The position numbers and the translations under genes were made by a program. DNA of 64,000 bases from Blattabacterium sp. (Blatta orientalis) str. Tarazona (lineage in GTDB: Bacteria; Bacteroidota; Bacteroidia; Flavobacteriales; Blattabacteriaceae): NCBI RefSeq assembly GCF_000334405.1, contig NC_020195.1:434001-498000 (forward strand), given 5' to 3'. Positions 9,030 through 18,213 of this stretch are shown here, piece after piece; the first letter of the stretch is position 1, and the number at the start of each line of letters is the position of its first letter. Under the pieces are notes generated by a model. That model did not search any database and was not told the origin of the DNA. It was given only the letters and a program-made list of their open reading frames with translations.

Positions 9030-9707
9030 TCAGTTTTTTTGGTCCTGTGTTGTTGTTTGATCTGTATTCTCGTTTTTGTTGGTTGATTTATTTTTATTTT
9101 TTTTTTGTAAATCTTCTTGTATTTTCTGAAGAGCGAGTTGTTCATTTTTAGCTTCTGTTATAGATTTAGTTAGTTGACTCAGAAACAAATTTTTTTCTCT
9201 AAGTATTTTTAATCTTTCTTTTCCTAATTTTTTTTGATCTTCAAATTCTTTTTTAGCTTTTAATTGTTCTTCTGAACCATAGGGTTTAGATTTCATTACC
9301 GTTTTTTTTCTTTTAACTTCATTCAATATTCCTTTTTGTACCCCAACCATCTGATAGAATTCATTATGATGAAATTCGCTCTCTCTTTCTAATCTTTCTA
9401 TTTTTTCACCTATCTCTTTTATTCTTTTAGATAAATCTTCTTGGTTAAGATCAGTAGGAATCGAAAAAGAAGGTTTATCTTCATCAGAAGGATCAGTAGG
9501 AAGGAAAGGAGGCATAGGAGTGGGTGTAGGTGTTGTTGGATTAGAACTAGCAAAGGAAGGATTTGGAGGAGGAATAGAAGGGGATGTTTCGTTTTTATTT
9601 TTTAATCCAGATTCATCAGCAGAAGTGATCTCATCATTACAGGAGATTAGACAAACTCCTAACGATAGAAAAATTGTTGGAATTAGAAATCTAATAGAAG
9701 TATTCAT
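9030..9707 (-). CDS. Hypothetical lipoprotein with Pro/Thr-rich linker and long coiled coil
   Basis: A 225-residue protein I cannot assign to a family. The N-terminus is a lipoprotein signal: a hydrophobic stretch ending in the lipobox LISC, with lipidation predicted at Cys23. Residues about 40-90 are rich in Pro, Ser and Thr (repeated PxP), consistent with an extended spacer. Residues about 90-200 are Lys/Glu/Leu-rich and predicted to be coiled coil. The C-terminus is Lys/Asn/Thr/Gln-rich. It probably sits in the outer or inner membrane facing the periplasm. It is monocistronic, with its own hairpin downstream. Confidence 0.75.
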   Translation of the reverse strand: MNTSIRFLIPTIFLSLGVCLISCNDEITSADESGLKNKNETSPSIPPPNPSFASSNPTTPTPTPMPPFLPTDPSDEDKPSFSIPTDLNQEDLSKRIKEIGEKIERLERESEFHHNEFYQMVGVQKGILNEVKRKKTVMKSKPYGSEEQLKAKKEFEDQKKLGKERLKILREKNLFLSQLTKSITEAKNEQLALQKIQEDLQKKNKNKSTNKNENTDQTTTQDQKN

Positions 9708-9855
9708 AATAAAAATTTTAAATATTTACATAGTTACAGTATACGATTCTTAAATATATAAAAAAAATTATTACATATAACAACAATTTTTACAAAGAAT
9801 TTTATATATTTCTATTTTTAAATGAATCATCCATAAAATTTACTTTCAAATTTAG

Positions 9856-9863
9856 TATATTTG
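9856..9863 (+). promoter_or_regulatory. Candidate -7 promoter box for the bifunctional nuclease gene
   Basis: TATATTTG is an exact match to TAnnTTTG, 26 bases before the ATG at 9890, leaving room for a leader of about 20 bases. No good -33 TTTG was found. The rest of the 182-base gap (9708-9889) is AT-rich and holds nothing else I recognise. Confidence 0.4.
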
Positions 9864-9889
9864 GTGATATCTAGATATATATTTTTTCT

Positions 9890-10513
9890 ATGGAAAAACT
9901 CATCAGATTAGCTATACGTGGAATATCCTTAAGTCAAATACAATCTGGGATATATGTTTTATTACTGGAAGAAGAATCTGGAAGAATAAAACTTCCTATT
10001 ATCATAGAGAGTTTGCAAGCCCAATCTATTGCTTATGCTCTAGGAAAAAGAGATCCATCTAGATCTTTTACACATGATCTATTTCTTACTTTTGCTAAAG
10101 TATTTCATATAAGGTTAAAAGCAGTTGTTATATATAAATTAGTCAATGGGATATTTTTTTCTTATATCCTGTTTGAAGGAGAAAATAAAGAACATAAGAT
10201 AGATTCCAAAACATCCGATGCGGTAGCTTTAGCTGTGAGGTTTCAAGCTCCCATATATACTACAAAAGAAATATTTGATAAGGCTGGAATTTATTTCGAA
10301 AATGGATTTCCTATCGATAATAAAGAAAATGAGCTCCCTTCTTCTGAAGGGATTGAAAATTCTGTTCCACTTGTTTTTAACAAAGAAAAAAGTCAACAAG
10401 ATTTAGAAAAAATGACAGAAAGAGATCTTAACGCTTTATTAAATCATGCAGTTGTCAATGAATGTTATGAACTTGCAGCTAGGATCAAAAAAGAACTAGA
10501 TAGAAGAGAATAA
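9890..10513 (+). CDS. Bifunctional nuclease (BFN/DUF151) family protein with C-terminal UVR-like motif
   Basis: A 207-residue protein. The N-terminal ~135 residues match the BFN/DUF151 fold, with LPIIIESLQAQSIAYAL, RDPSRSFTHDLF and SDAVALAVRFQAPIY. The last ~40 residues (MTERDLNALLNHAVVNECYELAARIKKELDRRE region) resemble a UvrB/UvrC-interaction (UVR) helix pair. The arrangement is common in Bacteroidetes. BFN proteins have been reported as single-strand nucleases, but the role in bacteria is not settled. It converges on folA with a 4-base gap. Confidence 0.85.
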   Translation: MEKLIRLAIRGISLSQIQSGIYVLLLEEESGRIKLPIIIESLQAQSIAYALGKRDPSRSFTHDLFLTFAKVFHIRLKAVVIYKLVNGIFFSYILFEGENKEHKIDSKTSDAVALAVRFQAPIYTTKEIFDKAGIYFENGFPIDNKENELPSSEGIENSVPLVFNKEKSQQDLEKMTERDLNALLNHAVVNECYELAARIKKELDRRE

Positions 10514-10517
10514 ATAA

Positions 10518-11036
10518 TTAGTCTTTTCTTTCATATCGTATAAAACTGTAATTATATAAATGATGTTTATCTTTTTCATGAAAAAATTCATATGTTTTTT
10601 TCCACTTTCTAAGAGAAATTTTTGGAAATTTTGCATCTCCGTAAAATTTTTTGTGAATTACAGTTAATTCTATGATATGAGCTTTATCTATAGTAGAAGT
10701 ATAGATTTTCTCTCCTCCTATCACAAATATTTTTTTATAATTTAAGTCATAAACCTGTTTCAAAGAAGAATATACTTCAAAAGTTCCGCGAGGATTATTC
10801 TTATTATTATTAGTTGAGGAGAAGAAATGTATTTTATTTTTTTTTGTTAGTATAATATTTCTTCTTCCTGGAAGAATTTTCCCAATGGATTCAAAAGTTT
10901 TCCGACCCATAAGAACGGGTTCTCCAAAAGTCATATTTTTGAAACGTTTTAAATCATTAGGTAAATGCCACATTAATTGATTATTTTTTCCTATAAATCC
11001 ATTGCTAGAAACAGCAGAAATCAGTATAATTTTCAT
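10518..11036 (-). CDS. folA: Dihydrofolate reductase
   Basis: A 172-residue DHFR reducing dihydrofolate to tetrahydrofolate with NADPH. AVSSNGFIGKNNQLMWHLPNDL near the N-terminus contains the Met20-type loop and the conserved Trp and catalytic Asp. VLMGRKTFESIGKILPGRRN is the NADPH-binding block, and VIGGEKIY the second glycine loop. It works with folD, metF and the purine genes in this window. It is divergent from valS with only 22 bases between the starts. Confidence 0.94.
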   Translation of the reverse strand: MKIILISAVSSNGFIGKNNQLMWHLPNDLKRFKNMTFGEPVLMGRKTFESIGKILPGRRNIILTKKNKIHFFSSTNNNKNNPRGTFEVYSSLKQVYDLNYKKIFVIGGEKIYTSTIDKAHIIELTVIHKKFYGDAKFPKISLRKWKKTYEFFHEKDKHHLYNYSFIRYERKD

Positions 11037-11058
11037 TTTTTTTTATATTTTTAAATTT

Positions 11059-13707
11059 ATGGATATTCCAATTAAATATGACCCAAAATCTGTTGAAAAT
11101 AGAATCTATCATCATTGGATGAAGGGAAATTATTTTTTTTCTTTACCAGGAAAGGAGCCTCCTTATACAATTTTGATGCCACCTCCTAATATTACTGGAG
11201 TTCTTCATATAGGACATATTTTGAATAATACTATACAGGACATATTGATTAGATATGCAAGAATGAAAGGATACAATCCTTGTTGGATTCCCGGGATGGA
11301 TCATGCTTCTATTGCTACAGAAGCAAAAGTAGTTCATCAATTAAAGGAAAAAGGATTGTCTAAAATCCTTATAGGAAGAGATAAATTTTTATCACATGTT
11401 TCGGAATGGTCTGAGAAACATAAGAACATTATTTTAAATCAACTAAAAAAATTGGGGTGTTCTTGTGATTGGAACCGTGTTCAATTTACTATGAACAAGA
11501 AATTATCCAAATCTGTTACAAAAGTTTTTATAGATTTATATGAGAAGGGATATATATACAGGGGGTATCGTGTAGTGAATTGGGATCCAGAAGCTAAAAC
11601 TACTATTTCTGATGAAGAAGTCTTCTATCGAGAACAAAAAGGAAAACTTTTTTATATAAAATATCCAATAGAAGGGGAAAAATATTTTGTGACTATTGCT
11701 ACGACTCGTCCTGAAACCATGTTTGGGGACACAGCTATTTGTTTTCATCCAGATGACAATCGTTATTTTCATTTAAAGGGAAAATATGCTAGAATCCCAA
11801 TAATCAATCGATTGATTCCTATTATTCAAGATTCATATGTAGATCCATATTTTGGATCAGGATGTTTAAAAATCACTCCAGCTCATGACATAAACGATAA
11901 AGCTATTGCTGATACATATCATTTAGAGATAATTGATATTTTTAATGAAGATGCGACTCTCAATGAAAAAGGTCTTCATTATAAAGGAATGGATCGTTTT
12001 GAAGTGAGAAAAAATATAATAAAAGAGTTATCTACCTTAGGAGCTCTGTCTAAGGTAGATAACTTTAATCAAAAAATTGGATTCTCAGAAAGAACAAAAA
12101 CCGTAGTAGAACAAAAATTGTCTCTTCAATGGTTTTTAAAGATGAAAAAAATGTCTATTCCTGCTGTAGAAGCAGTTAAAAATGGAGAAATCCGATTTTA
12201 TCCAAGTAGATTTAAAAAAATTTATTTTCAATGGATGGATAAAATTCGTGATTGGAATATATCTAGACAATTGTGGTGGGGACATCGTATCCCAGTTTAT
12301 TATTATGGAAATTCAAAAAATGATTTTGTAGTAGCAGAAAACTTGGAACAAGCCTTAATAAAAGCGAAAATTAAAAGTCATGATCCTCATTTAAAGGATG
12401 ATAAAATTAGACAAGAACCAGATGTTCTAGATACATGGTTTTCTTCCTGGATCTTACCTATGTCTGTATTTGATGGATTTATTCATCCCCATAATCGAGA
12501 AATATCTTATTATTATCCTACTGAAGATTTAGTAACAGGTTCAGATATCTTGTTTTTTTGGGTTGCACGTATGATTATGGCTGGTTTTTTTTCAGAAAAA
12601 AAACCCTTTAAGAAGGTTTATTTTACTGGAATAGTAAGAGATGATAAAAATCAGAAAATATCTAAATCTCTAAATAATTCTCCAAATCCTGTAGATTTAA
12701 TTGAAAAATATGGAGCAGATGCTGTTCGTATGGGGATTATGCTAAGAGCTAGTGCAGGAAAAGATTTTCATTTTGAGGAAAATATCTGTTTACAAGGAAG
12801 AAATTTTTCTAATAAGATATGGAATGCTTTTCGTCTGATAAAAAGTTGGAAGATAGAAGAAAAAAATAAAGATCTTCCTGAAGCATCTAAAAAGGCTATT
12901 AGATGGTTTGAAAATCGTTTTTATCATGTTTTGGAAATTTTTGAAAAATATTTTCATCAATATAAATTTGATGAATCATTGATGATTTTATACAAATTAA
13001 TTTGGAATGATTTTTGTTCTTGGTTTCTTGAAATTATTAAACCTGTTTTTGGAAAAGGGATATCTAAACCCGTCTATTTAAATACAATTAAGTGGTTTGA
13101 GAATGTGTTAAAATTATTACATCCATATATGCCTTTTCTTTCAGAAGAAATTTGGAGTCTTCTTAAAAAAAGAACAAGAGAAGAAGCTTTAATTATTTCT
13201 TCTTGGCCTAAAAAAAAATCCTATAATCATAAAATTTTAGTTTCTTTTGAAAGGGCTGTTCAAATTATATCTCAAATACGTTCTATAAGAAATAAAATGA
13301 ATATTCCTTATAAAAAAAGTTTAGTTTTATTTTATCTGAAAGAAGGAGCAGAGAAAGAATCCCATTCCATAATATTAAAATTAGCAAACTTATCTAAAAT
13401 CATTCATGTTTTAAAAAAACCTAAAAAAGAACAATTTTTTTCCTTTTTTTTAGGAACGGATAAATATTTTTTATCTTTAGATAGAAAGTATTCTTCTAAG
13501 AAAAGAGATCTTATTCACATTGAAAAAAAAATTCAATATTTTTATAATTTATTATCTATGATTCGGAAGAATTTATCCAACAATAAATATGTGAAATCTG
13601 TTCCAAAAGAAATCCTTTTAAAGGAAAAAAAGAAAGAAAGTGATACTTTGAAAAAAATAGCTCATCTTGAAGAATTTTTAACAAAAAAAAATAAAAATCT
13701 AGATTAG
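11059..13707 (+). CDS. valS: Valyl-tRNA synthetase
   Basis: A class I synthetase of 882 residues, usual length. HIGH appears as PPPNITGVLHIGHILNN, and KMSKS as KISKS in KNQKISKSLNNS. The editing domain is present around residues 190-340 with TTRPETMFGDTA. WWGHRIPVYY and DVLDTWFSSWILP are catalytic-core blocks, and the C-terminus is Lys-rich and helical. I chose the ATG at 11059 because the upstream in-frame extension to 11002 lies inside folA and has no homology to ValRS. Confidence 0.97.
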   Translation: MDIPIKYDPKSVENRIYHHWMKGNYFFSLPGKEPPYTILMPPPNITGVLHIGHILNNTIQDILIRYARMKGYNPCWIPGMDHASIATEAKVVHQLKEKGLSKILIGRDKFLSHVSEWSEKHKNIILNQLKKLGCSCDWNRVQFTMNKKLSKSVTKVFIDLYEKGYIYRGYRVVNWDPEAKTTISDEEVFYREQKGKLFYIKYPIEGEKYFVTIATTRPETMFGDTAICFHPDDNRYFHLKGKYARIPIINRLIPIIQDSYVDPYFGSGCLKITPAHDINDKAIADTYHLEIIDIFNEDATLNEKGLHYKGMDRFEVRKNIIKELSTLGALSKVDNFNQKIGFSERTKTVVEQKLSLQWFLKMKKMSIPAVEAVKNGEIRFYPSRFKKIYFQWMDKIRDWNISRQLWWGHRIPVYYYGNSKNDFVVAENLEQALIKAKIKSHDPHLKDDKIRQEPDVLDTWFSSWILPMSVFDGFIHPHNREISYYYPTEDLVTGSDILFFWVARMIMAGFFSEKKPFKKVYFTGIVRDDKNQKISKSLNNSPNPVDLIEKYGADAVRMGIMLRASAGKDFHFEENICLQGRNFSNKIWNAFRLIKSWKIEEKNKDLPEASKKAIRWFENRFYHVLEIFEKYFHQYKFDESLMILYKLIWNDFCSWFLEIIKPVFGKGISKPVYLNTIKWFENVLKLLHPYMPFLSEEIWSLLKKRTREEALIISSWPKKKSYNHKILVSFERAVQIISQIRSIRNKMNIPYKKSLVLFYLKEGAEKESHSIILKLANLSKIIHVLKKPKKEQFFSFFLGTDKYFLSLDRKYSSKKRDLIHIEKKIQYFYNLLSMIRKNLSNNKYVKSVPKEILLKEKKKESDTLKKIAHLEEFLTKKNKNLD

Positions 13708-14447
13708 ATCACCAGTTTTCGCATGATCCACCACCTCCAAAAATTTCCACCTTCCCCGAATCCGTCAAAATTATCTTCATTATCAGAATATTTTTTTTTG
13801 AATAGAATATTCGTTAAAAATAATATATTTAATGATGATGGGTCTATTACTTTTTTACATAAGAAAAAAAATATAATAAAAAAAACACTAATAGAAAAAG
13901 CCAAATTCCATTTGGAAAAATGGTTTTTTTTGTTTTCCTTATTTATATATTCATTTTTCATGATTTTGAATATATCTTTAATACTGATATCTATAGCTTC
14001 ATAGTATAGATTTTTCTTTAAAAAAGGTTTTATTTTTTGGATGATGCGTCGAGTGGTAAAATCGGTCAAGTATGGCTCTATTCCGTATCCATTTTGTATG
14101 GATATTTTTTTATCGTTAATAGATAATAATATGATAATTCCATTGTTTTTATATTTTTTTCCAATACGCCATTTATTTCCCCATTTAGAAGCTAAAAAAT
14201 TTGGATCTTCTCCATAAAGATCTCGAACAATAGAAATTAAAATTTCTGTGGAGGTTTTTTTTGAATATTGAATGAGTCTTTCATTTAATTTTTGTATTTG
14301 AATGTGGGATAAAACTCCTGCATAGTCGTTAACGGGATATATTTTTTTTGGTTTATCAGGGATATTTAATTGTTTTCCTTGTATTAAATTTGTGAAAATT
14401 AGTAAAATGAGTAAAAATTTAATAACTTCTTTTAGAATTTTTTTCAT
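13704..14447 (-). CDS. TPM-domain (YgcG/Psb32-like) membrane protein with frame-shifted C-terminal tail
   Basis: A 247-residue protein with an N-terminal signal segment (residues 7-24), a TPM domain around residues 35-165 (VNDYAGVLS, GIEPYLTD) and one transmembrane segment near 185-205. In this family the C-terminus is usually a Gly-rich tail ending in GGGGxSxxW. Here the frame ends WRWWIMRKLVI. Removing one T from the T5 tract (plus-strand A5 at 13739-13743) would give NFGGGGSCENW and a stop at 13709-13711, which matches the family. It is paired with lemA upstream, as in other Bacteroidetes. Its function is unknown. Confidence 0.85.
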   Translation of the reverse strand: MKKILKEVIKFLLILLIFTNLIQGKQLNIPDKPKKIYPVNDYAGVLSHIQIQKLNERLIQYSKKTSTEILISIVRDLYGEDPNFLASKWGNKWRIGKKYKNNGIIILLSINDKKISIQNGYGIEPYLTDFTTRRIIQKIKPFLKKNLYYEAIDISIKDIFKIMKNEYINKENKKNHFSKWNLAFSISVFFIIFFFLCKKVIDPSSLNILFLTNILFKKKYSDNEDNFDGFGEGGNFWRWWIMRKLVI

Positions 14448-14470
14448 CTAAAATTTTTTTGCTATGTTTT

Positions 14471-15073
14471 CTAATCCTGAAAATTTACAATAGGAGCTTT
14501 TTCTGATCCTATTTGAGATTTGAAATATCCTTTTTCTCTAAATTGAGGAAAAAAATTTGCGATGATAATTTTTGGAAATTTATTTCTATAAGTATTAAAA
14601 TGATTTACTTGATCATTAAAACTGTTTCTTTCCACATTAATACGATTTTCTGTTCCTTCTAATTGATTTTGTAATTCTGAAAAATTTTGTGTTGATTTTA
14701 GATGAGGATAATTTTCCACAATTAATAATAATCTGCTAAGAGAACTTTGTAATCCTTCTTGCGCTCTTTGAAACCTACTTATTTGATATTGATTTAAATT
14801 ATTGGGATTTATATTCATGGAAGTTGCTTTTGCTCTTGCTTCTATGACCTGATTCAGAGTACTTTTTTCAAAAGTAGCAGATCCTTTTACCGTTTTTACT
14901 AAGTTTGGAATCAAATCTGCTCGTCTTTGATAAACGTTTTCCACTTGACTCCATTGTTTTTTTATGTTTTCATTCAATTTGACTAGTTGATTATATGTTC
15001 CAGTTATCCATAAACTGATTACAAATATTAAGATTAAAATAGTGGAAATAATAATTAAAAAACTTTTTTTCAT
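14471..15073 (-). CDS. LemA family protein
   Basis: A 200-residue LemA-family protein: one N-terminal transmembrane segment (residues 5-24), then a helical-bundle domain with YNQLVKLNENIKKQWSQVE, QRRADLIPNLVKTV and the ending KAPIVNFQD. The family has no settled biochemical role. In Bacteroidetes it is commonly next to TPM-domain genes, as here, with a 23-base gap to the TPM gene downstream, so the two are probably one transcript and one membrane complex. Confidence 0.92.
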   Translation of the reverse strand: MKKSFLIIISTILILIFVISLWITGTYNQLVKLNENIKKQWSQVENVYQRRADLIPNLVKTVKGSATFEKSTLNQVIEARAKATSMNINPNNLNQYQISRFQRAQEGLQSSLSRLLLIVENYPHLKSTQNFSELQNQLEGTENRINVERNSFNDQVNHFNTYRNKFPKIIIANFFPQFREKGYFKSQIGSEKAPIVNFQD

Positions 15074-15131
15074 TTTAAATGTTTCTTCCTAATTCTAATT
15101 ACAAAATACAAATTTTTGGAATTAAGTTGAA

Positions 15132-15554
15132 TTACCAGAAAATTTCGCGATGAGAGAAATAAAATAGACATTCTCTAAAAGCATTTTGATTACTATCTGA
15201 TCCATGAATCGCATTTTTTTCTAAAGAACTTGCATATAACTTTCGTATAGTCCCTTCAGCTGCATGAATGGGATTTTTATCTCCTATTAAAGTTCTAAAA
15301 TCTTCTACTGCATTTTCTTTTTCTAGAAGAATAGAAACTATTGGTCCGGAAGACATAAAATTCACTAAAGAATCGAAAAAAAGACTTTCTTTATGTTCTG
15401 CATAAAATTTCTTGGCAGATCTTTTAGAAAGATCCGTCATTTTAAGTGCCCTAATATAAAATCCTGCATTGACTATATGAAACAAAATAGGCCCTATATA
15501 TCCTTTTTCAACAGAATCCGGCTTGATGACAGCCAATGTGATTTTTCCCATCAT
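15132..15554 (-). CDS. ndk: Nucleoside diphosphate kinase
   Basis: NDP kinase, transferring phosphate from NTPs to NDPs. The phospho-acceptor His is in NAIHGSDS, and the nucleotide site includes MIKPD-like LAVIKPDSVEKGYIG. I place the start at the ATG at 15554, which gives 140 residues, the family length. The open frame extends to 15650 but the extra 32 residues (LNKKEK, LLNKKTK) have no counterpart in the family. An ATG immediately after (15551) is an alternative start. Confidence 0.93.
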   Translation of the reverse strand: MMGKITLAVIKPDSVEKGYIGPILFHIVNAGFYIRALKMTDLSKRSAKKFYAEHKESLFFDSLVNFMSSGPIVSILLEKENAVEDFRTLIGDKNPIHAAEGTIRKLYASSLEKNAIHGSDSNQNAFRECLFYFSHREIFW

Positions 15555-15617
15555 GTGAGAGATCATTTTTGTTTTTTTATTAAGCAATATATCAAAAATA
15601 AACTTCATTTTTTCTTT

Positions 15618-15649
15618 TTTGTTAAGAAAATCTGAAAACTGTATTTTCA
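15618..15649 (+). promoter_or_regulatory. Candidate -33/-7 promoter for the fused E1 gene
   Basis: TTTG at 15618-15621 is followed after 20 bases by TATTTTCA at 15642-15649, close to the Bacteroidetes pattern TTTG-N19/20-TAnnTTTG (6 of 8 in the second box). It ends 20 bases before the ATG at 15670. The 115-base divergent gap between ndk and this gene holds no other feature I recognise. Confidence 0.4.
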
Positions 15650-15669
15650 TACAAAAAAAATTAGTATTA

Positions 15670-18114
15670 ATGAATAAAAATAGTAGAAAATCTGGAATGG
15701 GGGGAAATGAAGGGAAAACCTCTTTCGATTTGTTTCTAAAAATGATTTTGACTGATTATAAATTAGCAAGAATTAGTCGTGAAACAAGTCTTCTAGGTCG
15801 TAAAGAAGTCTTAAATGGAAGAGCTAAATTCGGAATATTTGGAGATGGAAAAGAAATCCCTCAACTAGCTATGGCTAAAGTTTTTAAAAATGGAGACTTT
15901 AGATCTGGATATTATAGAGATCAAACTTTTATGATGGCTATTGGAGTTTTAAATGTAAAAAGTTTTTTTTCTCAATTATATGCGCATTCTGATCTAGAAG
16001 CAGAACCTGTTTCTTCTGGTAGAATGATGACTTCTCATTTTGGAACACGTCTTCTGAACAAAGATGGAAATTGGAAAAACCTCATAAAACAAAAAAACTC
16101 TAGTGCAGATATTTCTTCTACAGCTGGACAAATGCCAAGACTATTAGGTCTGGCTCAAGCTTCTAAAATTTATAAGAATTTAAGAAATTTGAAGAGAACA
16201 CATAAAATGTTTTCTCATAATGGAAATGAAGTCGCTTTTGGAACCATTGGAAATGCAAGCATTTCTGAAGGTTTGTTTTGGGAAACCGTGAATGCCGCTT
16301 CTGTATTACAAATCCCTATTATCCTTTCTATTTGGGATGATGATTATGGAATATCCGTTCCTAATAAGTATCAATTTTCAAAACGAAATATTAGCGATCT
16401 TTTATCCGGATTTCAGAGAACTCAAAAAGAAAATGGAATAGAAATCCTTCGTGTAAATGGATCCAATTACATGGACCTTACAAAAACGTATGTTCAAGCA
16501 GATAAAATAGCTCGTTATGAACATATTCCAGTTATAATACATGTTACGGATCTCACCCAACCACAAGGACATTCTACCTCTTCATCACATGAACGATATA
16601 AATCTAAAGAGCGTTTAGAATGGGAAATGAAAAACGATGGAATCAAAAAATTTAGGGATTGGATTTTGAATTTTCAGTTTAAAACAGACACTGGCCTTGT
16701 TAAAAAGATCGCGGATGGAGATTTTCTGAATAAAATAGATGTAGAAGCCAAAGAATATGTTCTTCAGGAACAAAAAAAAGCTTGGGAAGCGTTTCAAAAG
16801 CCTATTGAAAAAATAAAGAATGAAGCTGTTAGTATTTTGAAAAAATTGCAATATGCATTTCCACGTAAAAAATGTATAAAAAATTCTATCAAAGAATTGC
16901 TCACTATTAAACAGTTACATACAAAAAAATCCATTTTTCGTGTTGTACGAAGATCTTTGTATCTTCTTTCGAAAGAAGAGTCTTATCAGAAAGAATGTCT
17001 GATAAAATGGTTTAAAAAAAAATACCAGGAAGAACAAGAGAACTATTCTTCACATTTATATAGCATTTCTGAAAAAGCTTCCGTAAAACTTTCCGAAGTT
17101 TTTCCGGTATATAATAAGAAAAATTCTTGTGAAGTAGACGGAAGAATCGTTTTAAGAGAGAATTTTGATAAGTTATTAGAATTATACCCTGATCTTTTAA
17201 TCTTTGGAGAAGATGTCGGTAAAATTGGAGACGTAAATCAAGGACTAGAAGGTCTTCAAAAAAAATATGGAGAATCACGAGTTTTTGATACGGGAATACG
17301 TGAATCAACTATTCTTGGACAGGGAATTGGTCTTGCTTTGCGTGGACTTCGTCCTATAGTTGAAATTCAATATTTAGATTATATCCTGTATGCTTTGCAA
17401 ATTATGAGTGATGATCTTGCTTGTTTGCAATACAGAACAAAAGGAGGACAAAAATCTCCCGTTATTATTCGAACAAGAGGACATCGTTTAGAAGGGATCT
17501 GGCATTCTGGTTCCCCTATGGGAGGAATAATCAATTATTTAAGAGGAATTTTTGTACTTGTTCCAAGAAATATGGTAAAAGCTGCGGGCTTTTATAATAC
17601 TCTTTTAGCTGGAGATGATCCAGCTTTAGTGATTGAATGTCTAAATGGTTATAGAATAAAGGAAAAACTTCCGGAAAACTTAGGTTATTTTAGAACTCCT
17701 ATTGGAATAGTAGAAGTGACTAGAATAGGAAAGGATATTACGATTGTTACTTATGGTTCTACATGGAGAATTGTTCATGAGGCCGCAGAAGAATTATCTA
17801 AAATAAATATTTATCCTGAAATAATTGATATTCAATCTCTATTGCCTTTTGATCTTCAAAAAGATATTGGAAAAAGCTTAAGAAAAACAAATAGATTATT
17901 AATTATAGACGAAGATGTTCCAGGAGGTGCTTCTGCTTATATTCTTCAAAAAGTATTAGAAGAACAAAGCGGATACTATTATTTAGATAGTCCTCCTATT
18001 ACAATTACGGCTCAAGAACATCGTCCTCCTTATGGATCTGATGGAGATTATTTTTCAAAACCATCTGTTGAAAACATTGTAGAAAAAGTATTAAAAATCA
18101 TGCAGGATAGTTAG
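15670..18114 (+). CDS. 2-oxoacid (probably branched-chain) dehydrogenase E1, fused alpha and beta subunits
   Basis: An 814-residue fusion of E1 alpha (about 20-350) and E1 beta (about 495-814) of a thiamine-diphosphate 2-oxoacid dehydrogenase. The alpha part has FRSGYYRDQTFM and GTIGNASISEGLFWETVNAA. The beta part has FGEDVGKIGDVNQG, FDTGIRESTILGQGIG and RTRGHRLEGIWHSGSP. It is usually annotated as 2-oxoisovalerate dehydrogenase, but substrate cannot be read from sequence. The ATG at 15670 fits the N-terminus; an extension to 15619 overlaps the upstream region and has no homology. ilvE follows. Confidence 0.88.
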   Translation: MNKNSRKSGMGGNEGKTSFDLFLKMILTDYKLARISRETSLLGRKEVLNGRAKFGIFGDGKEIPQLAMAKVFKNGDFRSGYYRDQTFMMAIGVLNVKSFFSQLYAHSDLEAEPVSSGRMMTSHFGTRLLNKDGNWKNLIKQKNSSADISSTAGQMPRLLGLAQASKIYKNLRNLKRTHKMFSHNGNEVAFGTIGNASISEGLFWETVNAASVLQIPIILSIWDDDYGISVPNKYQFSKRNISDLLSGFQRTQKENGIEILRVNGSNYMDLTKTYVQADKIARYEHIPVIIHVTDLTQPQGHSTSSSHERYKSKERLEWEMKNDGIKKFRDWILNFQFKTDTGLVKKIADGDFLNKIDVEAKEYVLQEQKKAWEAFQKPIEKIKNEAVSILKKLQYAFPRKKCIKNSIKELLTIKQLHTKKSIFRVVRRSLYLLSKEESYQKECLIKWFKKKYQEEQENYSSHLYSISEKASVKLSEVFPVYNKKNSCEVDGRIVLRENFDKLLELYPDLLIFGEDVGKIGDVNQGLEGLQKKYGESRVFDTGIRESTILGQGIGLALRGLRPIVEIQYLDYILYALQIMSDDLACLQYRTKGGQKSPVIIRTRGHRLEGIWHSGSPMGGIINYLRGIFVLVPRNMVKAAGFYNTLLAGDDPALVIECLNGYRIKEKLPENLGYFRTPIGIVEVTRIGKDITIVTYGSTWRIVHEAAEELSKINIYPEIIDIQSLLPFDLQKDIGKSLRKTNRLLIIDEDVPGGASAYILQKVLEEQSGYYYLDSPPITITAQEHRPPYGSDGDYFSKPSVENIVEKVLKIMQDS

Positions 18115-18176
18115 AAAATTTAGGATTATTAATATTTTTTTTGCAAAAAATAAAGAATAAAATATTTATTATTAAT

Positions 18177-18184
18177 TATCTTTG
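18177..18184 (+). promoter_or_regulatory. Candidate -7 promoter box for ilvE
   Basis: TATCTTTG matches TAnnTTTG, 29 bases before the ilvE ATG. No TTTG was found at the usual -33 spacing. A 14-base perfect palindrome (TTTTTTGCAAAAAA) lies about 30 bases further upstream at about 18137-18150. It could be an operator or chance in AT-rich DNA. Confidence 0.35.
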
Positions 18185-18213
18185 GAATCTTAAAGATAAA
18201 GTTTTTTTCCGTT

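Noticed and set aside
13723-14004. Plus-strand open frame antisense to the TPM gene
   Set aside because: It is a shadow of the minus-strand gene: no homology, biased composition, and the minus frame has signal, domain and membrane segment.
18137-18150. Palindrome TTTTTTGCAAAAAA upstream of ilvE as an operator
   Set aside because: Palindromes of A and T runs are expected often in such AT-rich DNA, and no second copy or known repressor was seen. It is mentioned only in the ilvE promoter entry.
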